From: Kiloniellales bacterium
GTDB taxonomy: Bacteria; Pseudomonadota; Alphaproteobacteria; Kiloniellales; JAKSDN01
Assembly (NCBI GenBank): GCA_022360075.1
Contig: JAKSDN010001006.1
Location: 1-9,913, forward strand
Direction of reading: 5' to 3'
Length of the DNA stretch: 9,913 bases
Both the position numbers and the translations under genes were made by a program. How positions within the stretch are numbered: the stretch's first letter is position 1; every line of letters starts with the position of its first letter. The notes under the pieces are model-generated. The model was given only the letters and a program-made list of their open reading frames with translations, did not search any database and was not told where the DNA came from. Shown here in pieces: positions 1-5,762 of this stretch.

Positions 1-303
1 GAGCTGTCGCCAGAGACCCAAGCCTTCGTCGCCGCGGAGGTCGCCAAGCTGGAAACCAAGATCTCCGCGGCAAGCGCGGCGGAGGACGATCTTGGCTTCG
101 CCTGTTACGGCGCGGGTCCCTGCGCCGAAGGCGATCCCGGCAACAACAAGGCCATCGCCCTGTCCGCGGCCGACGTCGCGAAGGTAGAGAGCATCGTCGA
201 GGACTTCGTACTCGGCCGCTTTGCCGAGCGTTGCGGGGCGGATTGCGCTAAGACCTGGAACGACACGGTCGGCGCGGCCTTAGGCGTCAAGGCCGGCGAC
301 TAG
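1..303 (+). CDS. dctP: TRAP transporter solute-binding protein, DctP family (3' end only)
   Basis: Frame 1 is open from the first base to a TAG at 301-303, giving the last 100 residues of a protein that starts outside the window. The fragment opens with LSPETQAFVAAEVAKLE and ends with RCGADCAKTWNDTVGAALG, which matches the C-terminal helical region of periplasmic DctP-type substrate-binding proteins of TRAP transporters. It would capture a solute (often an organic acid in this family) in the periplasm and deliver it to the DctQM membrane pair encoded directly downstream. Four cysteines, fragment residues 35, 41, 78 and 82, could form two disulphides in the oxidising periplasm; that is inference. 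The ligand cannot be told because the binding-site residues (for example the central conserved Arg of the family) lie upstream of the window. Family assignment is well supported by neighbours. Confidence 0.85.
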   Translation, partial: ELSPETQAFVAAEVAKLETKISAASAAEDDLGFACYGAGPCAEGDPGNNKAIALSAADVAKVESIVEDFVLGRFAERCGADCAKTWNDTVGAALGVKAGD

Positions 304-412
304 GCGAGACGATCGGCCCCGACGGTCGCACCTTCCGGCCGTTGGGGCGTTCCGGGGACGCGGGTCGGCGACGTTTCGCCTCGCATCCGTCGAGCAACGC
401 AAGCGGCATTAG
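304..412 (+). other. dctP-dctQ intergenic spacer, same strand
   Basis: This 109-bp gap separates the binding-protein gene from the permease genes. It holds a small perfect hairpin, GGCGA (367-371), CGTT loop, TCGCC (376-380), and no T-run, so I do not call it a terminator. In binding-protein-dependent transporters such spacers often lower expression of the permease relative to the binding protein; here that is inference. No promoter-like hexamer pair stands out, so dctP, dctQ and dctM are most simply one operon. Confidence 0.3.
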
Positions 413-985
413 ATGATCGACAAGGCCCAAGCCCTGATCGAGACGGTCGCCCGCCGCATGGTGCAGCTCAACGGCTTCGCCTTGCTGGCCGTGGCGCTGC
501 TGGTGGCGGTCGATGTCGTCAGCCGGAAAGCCTTTGGCCTGACACTCGCGGGCTCCGACGAGATCTCCGGCTATGTTCTGGCGGTCTCGTCGGCTTGGGC
601 TTACGCCTACTGTCTCCTGCATCGCGCGCATATCCGGATCGACCTCGTCTACGCGCGCTTTCCCTTGCGCCTTCGATGCCTATTCGACGTGATCGGCCTG
701 TCGGCGCTTTTGCTGTTCGTCTCGCTCTTCTCGCACAAGGCGCTGGGCGTGTTTCTCGAGTCGATGGAGTATGGATCGGTCTCCAACACGCCGCTCCAGA
801 CACCGCTCTGGATCCCTCAGCTTTTCTGGGTCATGGGTCTCCTGTTCTTCGCCGTCACGCTGATCGTGCTGTGCGTCCGCTCAATTCTCGCCCTGGTCCG
901 CGGCGATCTGGGCACGGTGGCGAAGATCGCCGGCATCCCGAGCATCGAGGAGGAGATTGCGACCGAGACCCGTGGCAGCACCTAG
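413..985 (+). CDS. dctQ: TRAP transporter small permease subunit, DctQ family
   Basis: A 190-residue inner-membrane protein with four hydrophobic segments at about residues 21-37, 51-69, 89-107 and 131-158, the topology of DctQ small subunits. GSDEISGY at 47-54, just before the second segment, and RAHIRID at 71-77, just after it, are family hallmarks. DctQ pairs with DctM and is needed for uptake, although the large subunit carries the transport path. The ATG at 413 gives a first helix of normal position; the Shine-Dalgarno sequence in front is weak (AAGCGG). The stop is 9 bp before dctM, which suggests translational coupling. The last 25 or so residues after the fourth segment are a charged cytoplasmic tail. 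The substrate is unknown, and the symbol denotes the family rather than proven dicarboxylate transport. Confidence 0.92.
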   Translation: MIDKAQALIETVARRMVQLNGFALLAVALLVAVDVVSRKAFGLTLAGSDEISGYVLAVSSAWAYAYCLLHRAHIRIDLVYARFPLRLRCLFDVIGLSALLLFVSLFSHKALGVFLESMEYGSVSNTPLQTPLWIPQLFWVMGLLFFAVTLIVLCVRSILALVRGDLGTVAKIAGIPSIEEEIATETRGST

Positions 986-994
986 CGCCTGACC

Positions 995-2278
995 ATGGCT
1001 CTCACTCTAGCGCTCCTGCTCCTATTCATCTTTGTCGGAATACCCGTGGCCGCCGCTCTCGGCTTGCTGGGCCTGAGCCTGGACTGGGTCTATATGGACG
1101 GGCGGCTGTCGCGAGGCATGGGCGAGTTCCTGTGGGAAGGCGGGCGCAACACGCTGCTCGTCGCAATTCCCATGTTCGTGCTGCTCGGCGAGCTGATGCT
1201 GCGCGCCGGCATCGCCCGAAGGATGTACGACGCGATCGCGCTATGGCTTTCATGGCTGCCCGGCGGCCTGATGCACGCGAACATCGGCACCTGCACGTTC
1301 CTGGCGGCCTCCTCCGGCTCCAGCGTGGCAACGGCGGCGACCGTCGGAACGGTCGCCTATCCGCAGATCGAAACCAAGGGCTATGACGAGGGGCTTTTCC
1401 TGGGCTCCATCGCCGCCGGCGGGACCCTCGGCATCCTGATTCCGCCATCGATAAACCTGATTCTCTACGGCTTGATCACGAACAACTCCGTGCCGGAACT
1501 CTATCTGGCCGGCTTGATCCCCGGCTTGCTGCTGGCCGCGGTCTTCATGATCACCATCGTCATCCTGTGCGTCGTTCACGGACGCCTGAGCGGCGACAGG
1601 GTCGCCTCGAGCTGGCGGGCGAGGATCGCCGCGCTGCCGCACCTGCTGCCCCCGCTGCTCCTGTTCGCGGTCGTGGTCGGCTCGATCTACGCCGGGATCG
1701 CGACCCCCACAGAATCCGCTTCCGTGGGCGTGGCCGCCGCTCTTTTCCTGGCCTGGTCCCTGGGCGGTCTGAACTTCCAGGTCCTCTGCGAGGCCCTGGA
1801 GGGCACACTGCGCACGACGGCGATGATCATGCTGATCGTCACGGCCGCGATGTTCCTGAACTTCGTGCTCGGATTCATCGGCGTCACCCAGGCCCTGACG
1901 TCGACCATGCGCGCCTTCGAGCTCACGCCCCTGGAGACCATCCTGCTGGTGGTCGTCTTCTACATCGTCCTTGGCATGTTCATGGAAACGCTCGCCATGA
2001 TGCTGACGACGGTGCCGCTGGTCTATCCGATCGTCACCCAGGCCGGCTTCGACGGGATCTGGTTCGGCGTGCTGATCACGCTTTTGATCGAGATGGCGCT
2101 GATCACGCCGCCGATCGGCTTGAACCTCTTCGTGGTGCAGGGCGTGCGTCTCAAAGGCGGCAGGATCAAGGATATCTTTCTCGGGGTTCTGCCTTTCGCC
2201 GTGACCATTCTGGTGATGATCGGCCTTCTGATCGCCTTTCCCACCCTGGCGTTGTGGCTGCCGGGGGCCTTCTTCTGA
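995..2278 (+). CDS. dctM: TRAP transporter large permease subunit, DctM family
   Basis: A 427-residue, almost wholly hydrophobic inner-membrane protein of the length expected for DctM. It carries recognisable family motifs: GSSVATAATVG at 108-118, GILIPPSI at about 146-153, ATPTESASVGV at about 236-246 and ITPPIGLNLFVVQGV near the C-terminus. The two proline-rich loops (IPPS and TPPIG) lie in the two inverted halves of the elevator fold and help form the sodium and substrate sites in structurally known relatives. The protein uses an ion gradient, typically sodium, to import the solute handed over by DctP. It follows dctQ by 9 bp and ends the operon; the next gene is convergent from 2349. Intact, with no frameshift seen. 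Substrate not predictable from this sequence. Confidence 0.95.
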   Translation: MALTLALLLLFIFVGIPVAAALGLLGLSLDWVYMDGRLSRGMGEFLWEGGRNTLLVAIPMFVLLGELMLRAGIARRMYDAIALWLSWLPGGLMHANIGTCTFLAASSGSSVATAATVGTVAYPQIETKGYDEGLFLGSIAAGGTLGILIPPSINLILYGLITNNSVPELYLAGLIPGLLLAAVFMITIVILCVVHGRLSGDRVASSWRARIAALPHLLPPLLLFAVVVGSIYAGIATPTESASVGVAAALFLAWSLGGLNFQVLCEALEGTLRTTAMIMLIVTAAMFLNFVLGFIGVTQALTSTMRAFELTPLETILLVVVFYIVLGMFMETLAMMLTTVPLVYPIVTQAGFDGIWFGVLITLLIEMALITPPIGLNLFVVQGVRLKGGRIKDIFLGVLPFAVTILVMIGLLIAFPTLALWLPGAFF

Positions 2279-2348
2279 CCCTGCCCGTGTTTGCAGCGAA
2301 GGCGGGATCGCTTCGCCCTGTCCAGGATGACGAGGTCTCCTTGATACG

Positions 2349-2939
2349 CTAATCGAAATCCTCGGCCAGGGCCGCGCGCACGCTTTCGGGCATCACCACC
2401 ATGTGGCCGTAGTGCTCGTGGCTGAAGCCCAGGATCACCTGCGTGCCGGCCTGCTTGAAGCGCGCGGCCTGCTCGGCCGTGAAGGGGAAGTGGAGGAACT
2501 GCACCGAGGACGCCTTGCCGTCGGCGGTGGTGCGGTCGACGTCCGCCTCGGGCAGGGCCACGACACGCTCGCCGCCCAGCTCCATGAAGGCGGTCTCCTC
2601 GATGCCGCCGAGCCTGGCGAGGAAGGACCGGCGGCGGAGCGGGTCGTCGATCTCGAACATGACCGTGGCGACCAGCTCGCTACCCTTGGGAATCAAGGGA
2701 TTGTAAGCCGCGAGCTCGTCGGCGATCTGCTCTTCGCCGCCCTTCTCGATGAACAGCATCTCGTGGACCTGGGCCCACATGGTCTCGTAGTTCTCGAAGT
2801 AGAAGGTGCAGACCGGCCCGACCTCGAGCCGGCGGTCCTTCTTCACCGACAGCAGCGCCCGGCGCCGCTCCTTGCGCTCCTTCTCGTAGAGCGCCATCGG
2901 CAAGATGTCGCCGCGGGTGATCTCGTATTTGCGGGTCAT
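2349..2939 (-). CDS. DUF3501 family protein, last gene of the rubrerythrin / Fe-S operon
   Basis: A soluble protein of 196 residues without signal peptide or membrane segment. The N-terminus EITRGDILPMALYEKERKE, the central FENYETMWAQVHEMLFIEKG and the acidic tail are characteristic of DUF3501, a family without an established function as far as I know. Visible features are a basic patch at residues 22-37, the aromatic segment at 46-60 and a histidine cluster HEHYGH (H174, H176, H179) that could bind a metal; the last point is inference. I take ATG 2939, which fits the family N-terminus. GTG 2948, three codons upstream, is an alternative and lies closer to the GAGGAAGGGAG ribosome site. It follows the GlpC/HdrD-like gene by 44 bp on the same strand, and the association with that gene and a rubrerythrin suggests a shared redox job. 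Its 3' end converges on dctM. Confidence 0.88.
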   Translation of the reverse strand: MTRKYEITRGDILPMALYEKERKERRRALLSVKKDRRLEVGPVCTFYFENYETMWAQVHEMLFIEKGGEEQIADELAAYNPLIPKGSELVATVMFEIDDPLRRRSFLARLGGIEETAFMELGGERVVALPEADVDRTTADGKASSVQFLHFPFTAEQAARFKQAGTQVILGFSHEHYGHMVVMPESVRAALAEDFD

Positions 2940-2983
2940 GGCCTGCACAGGCTCCCTTCCTCGAATCCTCTGCGCCGCCCGGC

Positions 2984-4330
2984 TCAGTCGGCCAGGCCGT
3001 AGGCCCGGGCGAAGAGCTCGATCGGGTGAAACGAGCGATCGAAGCTGCCCTTCTTGTCGCTATCGAGGCGCTCGATACCCTGTAGGATGTGCTCGCCGGC
3101 AAGCGGGCATTCCGAGGCGACGAAGGCTTTGCCGGCGGTGCCCGCCTGGCGCGCGGTCTGGCGGCCGAACTTGATGGCGACCGGGAAGTTCTCCTTCATG
3201 CAGCCCCAAGAGCCGCCGTGGCCCGAGCAGCGGTTGATGACCGAGATATCGCTGTCCGGCACCAGGCGCAGCATCTCGGCCGCCTTCGCGCCGACGTTCT
3301 GGGCCCGCGCATGGCAGGCCATGTGCAGCGCCACGCCGCCGTCGAGCGGCGCGAGCCCCTCCGCCAGGCCCTCGTCCTTGGCGATGTCGACGATGTACTG
3401 GGTGATGTCGAAGGTCGCGCGAGAGAGTTCTGCGACGGCTTCGTCGTCCGGCAGGATCAAAGGCCATTCGAACTTCAGCATCAGGGCGCAGGACGGCGTC
3501 AGCGCGATGACGTCGTATCCCTTGTCGATCCACGGCTTGAGCTCCGCCGCGACGCGCTGCGCGCTCTTGGAGACCTGTGCGATATCGCCGCGCTCGAGCT
3601 GCGGCATGCCGCAGCAGGCGGGATAGACCACCTCGGTCTCGACACCGTTCTTGGCCAGCACGGCGCGCGCGGCCATGCCGATATCCGGGTTGTTGTAGTT
3701 CACGAAGCAGGTGGCATAGATCACGGCTTTGCGGCCAAAGGCCGGCGCCGCCTCGTTCACCGCCGCTTCGGCCTGCTTGGCCCGGAGCGCGAAGGTCTTG
3801 CCGTGGAACTTCGGCAGCGCCGCCTCGCGGTGCAGACCGGCGACCTTCTCCAGGATCGGGCGCGTGAAGCCGTTCTTGGTGTCGCTCGCCCAGTTCGCCA
3901 GGCCCGGCGCCAGGCCCGCGAGCTTGCCGTTGCGGTCCGTCTTGGTGAGCTGCGCGGCCATGGCGTCGCCCTTGCCCTGACGCAGCTCGGCCGCGCGGTA
4001 GCGCAGCATCAAATGCGGGAAGTCGAGATCGAACTCGTGCGGCGGCACGTAGGGGCAGGACACCATGAAGCACATGTCGCAGAGCGTGCAGGCGTCGATG
4101 ACCGGCTTGAAGTCCTTGGATTCGACGCTGTCGAGCTCGCCGCTCTCGGACTCGTCGATCAGGTCGAACAGCCGGGGGAAGGAGTCGCAGAGATTGAAGC
4201 AGCGCCGGCAGCCGTGGCAGATGTCGAAGACCCGCCGCAGCTCCGCATCGATCTTCTCAGGGTCGTAGAAATCGGGGTCCTGCCAATCGAGCGGACGTCG
4301 CTCGGGCGCGCCGAGTCCGCCTTCGCGCAT
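2984..4330 (-). CDS. GlpC/HdrD-like (Fe-S)-binding protein with two [4Fe-4S] motifs and two CCG domains
   Basis: A 448-residue soluble protein related to GlpC, GlcF and heterodisulfide reductase subunit D. Two ferredoxin-type cluster motifs come first: C38-x2-C41-x2-C44-x3-C48 and C81-x2-C84-x2-C87-x4-C92-P. CCG domain 1 covers C208 (YATCFVNYN), the C239-C240-G-M-P pair and C281 (TPSCAL). CCG domain 2 has C339 ([12 protein letters not shown]), then CSGHGGSWG at C368 where the usual second cysteine is serine, and C408 (SECPLAGEH). Family members pass electrons between flavin or thiol partners and quinones; the partner here is unknown because no flavoprotein gene is adjacent. The start at ATG 4330 is preceded by GAGGAG at good spacing. 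It lies between rubrerythrin and DUF3501 genes on the same strand, so an electron-supply role for rubrerythrin is a reasonable inference, not shown. It is not a standard GlpC, since glpA and glpB are absent. Confidence 0.9.
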   Translation of the reverse strand: MREGGLGAPERRPLDWQDPDFYDPEKIDAELRRVFDICHGCRRCFNLCDSFPRLFDLIDESESGELDSVESKDFKPVIDACTLCDMCFMVSCPYVPPHEFDLDFPHLMLRYRAAELRQGKGDAMAAQLTKTDRNGKLAGLAPGLANWASDTKNGFTRPILEKVAGLHREAALPKFHGKTFALRAKQAEAAVNEAAPAFGRKAVIYATCFVNYNNPDIGMAARAVLAKNGVETEVVYPACCGMPQLERGDIAQVSKSAQRVAAELKPWIDKGYDVIALTPSCALMLKFEWPLILPDDEAVAELSRATFDITQYIVDIAKDEGLAEGLAPLDGGVALHMACHARAQNVGAKAAEMLRLVPDSDISVINRCSGHGGSWGCMKENFPVAIKFGRQTARQAGTAGKAFVASECPLAGEHILQGIERLDSDKKGSFDRSFHPIELFARAYGLAD

Positions 4331-4464
4331 GACGGCTCCTCTAGCTTTCTTCTTGGATTATTCGATCGCTCGAACGCTCAGCGCAAGCGAGCGAAGCCGA
4401 TCGGGAGCGGACCCGACAGCGCCGGCAGCCGTTCCCGATCAGCGCAACCTTCAGGAGCAGTCGG
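4331..4464 (-). other. Structured spacer between the rubrerythrin and Fe-S protein genes
   Basis: This 134-bp same-strand gap contains two inverted repeats. The longer pairs 4399-4410 (GATCGGGAGCGG) with 4429-4440 (CCGTTCCCGATC), 12 bp with one non-Watson-Crick position and an 18-nt loop. The second pairs TCGCTCG (4366-4372) with CGAGCGA (4388-4394), with a CGC/GCG pairing inside the loop. Neither is followed by a T-run in the direction of transcription, so they look like mRNA processing, stability or attenuation elements rather than intrinsic terminators. The ribosome site GAGGAG of the downstream gene lies outside both stems, at about 4336-4341. Confidence 0.5.
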
Positions 4465-4881
4465 TCAGCCCATGGTCTCCAGAGCCTTCTGGAAGCGGCC
4501 GGCGTGGCTCTTCTCGGCCTTGGCGAGGGTCTCGAACCAGTCCGCGATCTCCTCGAAGCCCTCTTCGCGGGCCGTGCGGGCCATGCCGGGGTACATGTCC
4601 GTGTACTCGTGGGTCTCGCCGGCGATTGCCGCCTTGAGGTTGGCCGAGGTCTCTCCGATCGGCTCGCCCGTGGCCGGGTCGCCGACCTCTTCGAGGAACT
4701 GGAGATGGCCGTGGGCGTGGCCGGTCTCGCCCTCCGCAGTGGAGCGGAACACGGCCGAGACATCGTTGTAGCCCTCGATGTCGGCCTGCTGGGCGAAATA
4801 GAGATAGCGGCGGTTGGCCATGCTCTCGCCGGCGAAGGCGTCTTTCAGGTTCTCTTCTGTCTTACTGCCTTTGAGTGACAT
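4465..4881 (-). CDS. Rubrerythrin family protein, diiron domain only
   Basis: A 138-residue ferritin-like four-helix protein. The expected diiron ligands are visible: E19 (GES), E52-x2-H55 ([10 protein letters not shown]), E89 and E92 (GETHEY) and E123-x2-H126 (AEKSH). Classical rubrerythrins add a C-terminal rubredoxin domain with two CxxC knuckles that feeds electrons to the diiron site; here the protein stops at about the end of the last helix and has no cysteine, so an external donor is needed. Characterised relatives reduce hydrogen peroxide in the cytosol. ATG 4881 is preceded by a strong AGGAGGAGGG site with 9 nt spacing. It is the first gene of the operon, behind a good promoter with a candidate Irr box. 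The next gene encodes a multi-cluster Fe-S protein that could be the donor; this is inference. Family call is secure, exact substrate is not. Confidence 0.93.
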   Translation of the reverse strand: MSLKGSKTEENLKDAFAGESMANRRYLYFAQQADIEGYNDVSAVFRSTAEGETGHAHGHLQFLEEVGDPATGEPIGETSANLKAAIAGETHEYTDMYPGMARTAREEGFEEIADWFETLAKAEKSHAGRFQKALETMG

Positions 4882-4947
4882 TGATTCTTACCCTCCTCCT
4901 GAAAACCCCTCCCTGCCCCGCAAGGCGCGTCAGGGTCCGTTCGTTCG

Positions 4948-4963
4948 CGCCGCGAGCGCGGCG
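4948..4963 (-). repeat. Perfect 6-bp hairpin at the predicted 5' end of the rubrerythrin mRNA
   Basis: CGCCGC (4948-4953), a 4-nt GAGC loop and GCGGCG (4958-4963) form a very stable stem. The promoter at 4971-4999 would start transcription at about 4964 on the minus strand, so the stem would sit at the extreme 5' end of the message, followed by an untranslated leader of about 80 nt. Such 5'-terminal stems can protect mRNA from decay; its role here is inferred from position only. Confidence 0.45.
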
Positions 4964-4970
4964 TGCTTCC

Positions 4971-4999
4971 TATCTATGCTTGGGGAGGAACCCTGTCAA
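4971..4999 (-). promoter_or_regulatory. Promoter of the rubrerythrin operon (sigma-70 type)
   Basis: Read on the minus strand, a perfect -35 TTGACA (4999-4994) is followed by a 17-bp spacer and TAGATA (4976-4971) as -10. The predicted start is near 4964, about 83 nt before the ATG at 4881. The -35 matches the housekeeping consensus exactly and the spacing is ideal; the -10 is only a partial match. It lies between the end of irr and the rubrerythrin gene, so the operon has its own start but could also receive read-through from irr. Confidence 0.65.
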
Positions 5000-5002
5000 C
5001 GG

Positions 5003-5019
5003 ATTAGAACTATTCCAGA
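5003..5019 (-). promoter_or_regulatory. Candidate Irr box (iron control element) upstream of the rubrerythrin promoter
   Basis: The plus-strand sequence ATTAGAACTATTCCAGA matches the alphaproteobacterial Irr/ICE consensus TTTAGAAnnnTTCTAAA, as I recall it, at 11 of 14 defined positions, with a perfect left core TTAGAA and TTC in the right half. Its centre (5011) is about 47 bp upstream of the predicted start, directly before the -35 hexamer. That position could suit either activation or repression. The irr gene itself ends 33 bp away. The binding is predicted, not shown. Confidence 0.5.
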
Positions 5020-5051
5020 CAGGATTTTATTTCTCTGTAATCGAATGCTTT

Positions 5052-5474
5052 TTAAGAGGCTCTTGGGGACAACCGGATGATCACGTCGATCTGCGCCACC
5101 TGATGCCCCTCGGGGGGCGACGGCAGGTCGGCAACTTGCACCAGATCGCCGGCAATATCCTCCAGCCGGCCGCTGTCCTCGAAGTAGAAATGGTGATGGT
5201 CGTCGGTGTTCGTATCGAAATAGGAGCGGCCCGGCTCGACCACGACCTCGCGCAGCAGGCCCGCCTTGGTGAACTGATGCAAGGTGTTGTAGACGGTCGC
5301 GAGCGACACCCGCACATCGGCGCCCATGGCCTCACCGTGGAGCTGCTCGGCCGTCATGTGCCGATCGCCCTGGGAGAACAGCAGCCGCGCCAAGGCCAGG
5401 CGCTGCCGCGTCGGCCGCAGGCCGGAGAGCTTGAGGCGATCGATCAGCTCACTGTAGGTGCGATTGCTCGACAT
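5052..5474 (-). CDS. irr: Iron response transcriptional regulator Irr (Fur superfamily)
   Basis: A 140-residue Fur-family DNA-binding regulator. The winged-helix part contains GLRPTRQRLALARLL (18-32), HMTAEQLHGEA (39-49) and VSLATVYNTLHQFTKAGLL (56-74), the recognition-helix region of the family. The dimerisation part contains DHHHFYFEDSGRLEDI, whose HHH (93-95) is the haem/metal motif typical of Irr and separates it from Fur, Zur, Mur and PerR. There is no cysteine at all, so the Cys-Pro haem regulatory motif of Bradyrhizobium Irr is missing, as in several other Irr proteins. In characterised species Irr is active under low iron and controls haem synthesis, iron storage and iron-using enzymes. 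ATG 5474 is the only sensible start: the open frame runs on upstream to 6146 but that part is the shadow of fabA. No Shine-Dalgarno sequence precedes it. Divergent from the fab operon, a common alphaproteobacterial arrangement. Confidence 0.93.
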   Translation of the reverse strand: MSSNRTYSELIDRLKLSGLRPTRQRLALARLLFSQGDRHMTAEQLHGEAMGADVRVSLATVYNTLHQFTKAGLLREVVVEPGRSYFDTNTDDHHHFYFEDSGRLEDIAGDLVQVADLPSPPEGHQVAQIDVIIRLSPRAS

Positions 5475-5480
5475 GCCGGT

Positions 5481-5486
5481 AATATA
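5481..5486 (-). promoter_or_regulatory. Possible -10 element of irr giving a leaderless mRNA
   Basis: Read on the minus strand, TATATT ends 6 nt before the irr ATG, so a start at the usual distance falls on the A of the ATG itself. This fits the missing Shine-Dalgarno sequence. The -35 region at 17-18 bp is poor, which lowers the confidence. An alternative TATAGA further upstream (5550-5545) would give a leader of about 70 nt. Confidence 0.3.
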
Positions 5487-5526
5487 GTTGAATTTGGTCA
5501 GGAATGAAGCCGTAGAACAGGATATT

Positions 5527-5552
5527 GAGATTTTTTTTGGAATCTCTATAAA
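5527..5552 (-). promoter_or_regulatory. Inverted repeat and weak Irr-box-like site upstream of irr
   Basis: GAGATT (5527-5532) and AATCTC (5541-5546) form a perfect 6-bp inverted repeat around an 8-nt T-rich centre. Overlapping it, TTTGGAATCTCTATAAA (5536-5552) agrees with the recalled Irr consensus TTTAGAAnnnTTCTAAA at 11 of 14 positions, mainly in the outer arms. Together they make a plausible operator for irr, possibly autoregulatory, but the AT-rich local composition makes chance matches more likely than at the rubrerythrin site. Confidence 0.3.
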
Positions 5553-5652
5553 CCATGTCCCAGGGGGTGTTCCAGCGATGTTCGAAAACCTGGGCCGTGA
5601 AGCGAGCAAGGAGCAAGCAAGGCGTAGGCCTTGATCCCAGTGTGCTTCTCGG

Positions 5653-5683
5653 TTGTTTTCACTGTCTTGGCTTGTGCTATATT
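5653..5683 (+). promoter_or_regulatory. Probable promoter of the fabA-fabB-fabI operon
   Basis: TATATT at 5678-5683 is preceded by TGC, an extended -10 (TGnTATATT). A -35-like TTGTTT lies at 5653-5658, with a 19-bp spacer that is longer than ideal, which the extended -10 can compensate. The predicted start near 5690 leaves a leader of about 73 nt before the GTG of fabA. It is the best hexamer pair in the fabA half of the intergenic region. Confidence 0.5.
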
Positions 5684-5762
5684 CCGCGCTTGCTGAGCCC
5701 GGGCGACCATTGTTCTGTTCACCGGATTTCGGTTCGAGAGTCTGCCAGCGAGCGGGGCCTTC

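Larger units (their letters stand above)
5475..5762. other. irr-fabA divergent intergenic region, AT-richer than its surroundings near irr
   Basis: This 288-bp stretch between divergent genes holds no convincing ORF. On the irr side (5475-5555) base composition falls clearly in GC, with an A/T tract and the inverted repeat GAGATT/AATCTC. The middle part has CCCAGG (5559-5564) and CCTGGG (5589-5594) as an inverted repeat, a second CCCAG at 5636-5640, purine-rich near-repeats around 5604-5622, and a perfect hairpin CAAGGC-GTAG-GCCTTG (5618-5633). The fabA side holds an extended -10 promoter near 5678. Regulation of both genes must be encoded here. Confidence 0.6.

Noticed and set aside
2296..2316. 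GCGAAG / CTTCGC inverted repeat after dctM as a terminator
   Set aside because: The stem is only 6 bp with a 9-nt loop and there is no T-run on either strand; too weak to call in GC-rich DNA, although a bidirectional terminator is expected in this 70-bp convergent gap.
1567..2352. A 261-codon frame inside dctM, and similarly 595-1386
   Set aside because: Shadow frames of the TRAP permease genes; low-complexity Arg/Gly/Ala/His composition without membrane segments.
2984..4330. Calling the Fe-S protein GlpC of anaerobic glycerol-3-phosphate dehydrogenase, linked to the nearby phosphodiesterase
   Set aside because: glpA and glpB are absent, the CCG motif differs, and its neighbours are rubrerythrin and DUF3501 genes; the phosphodiesterase is about 4 kb away behind another operon.
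3089..4771. A 560-codon open frame on the plus strand
   Set aside because: It lies antisense to the Fe-S protein and rubrerythrin genes, has Arg/Ala/Gly/His-rich composition typical of high-GC shadow frames and no recognisable domain, while the minus-strand genes have complete motifs.
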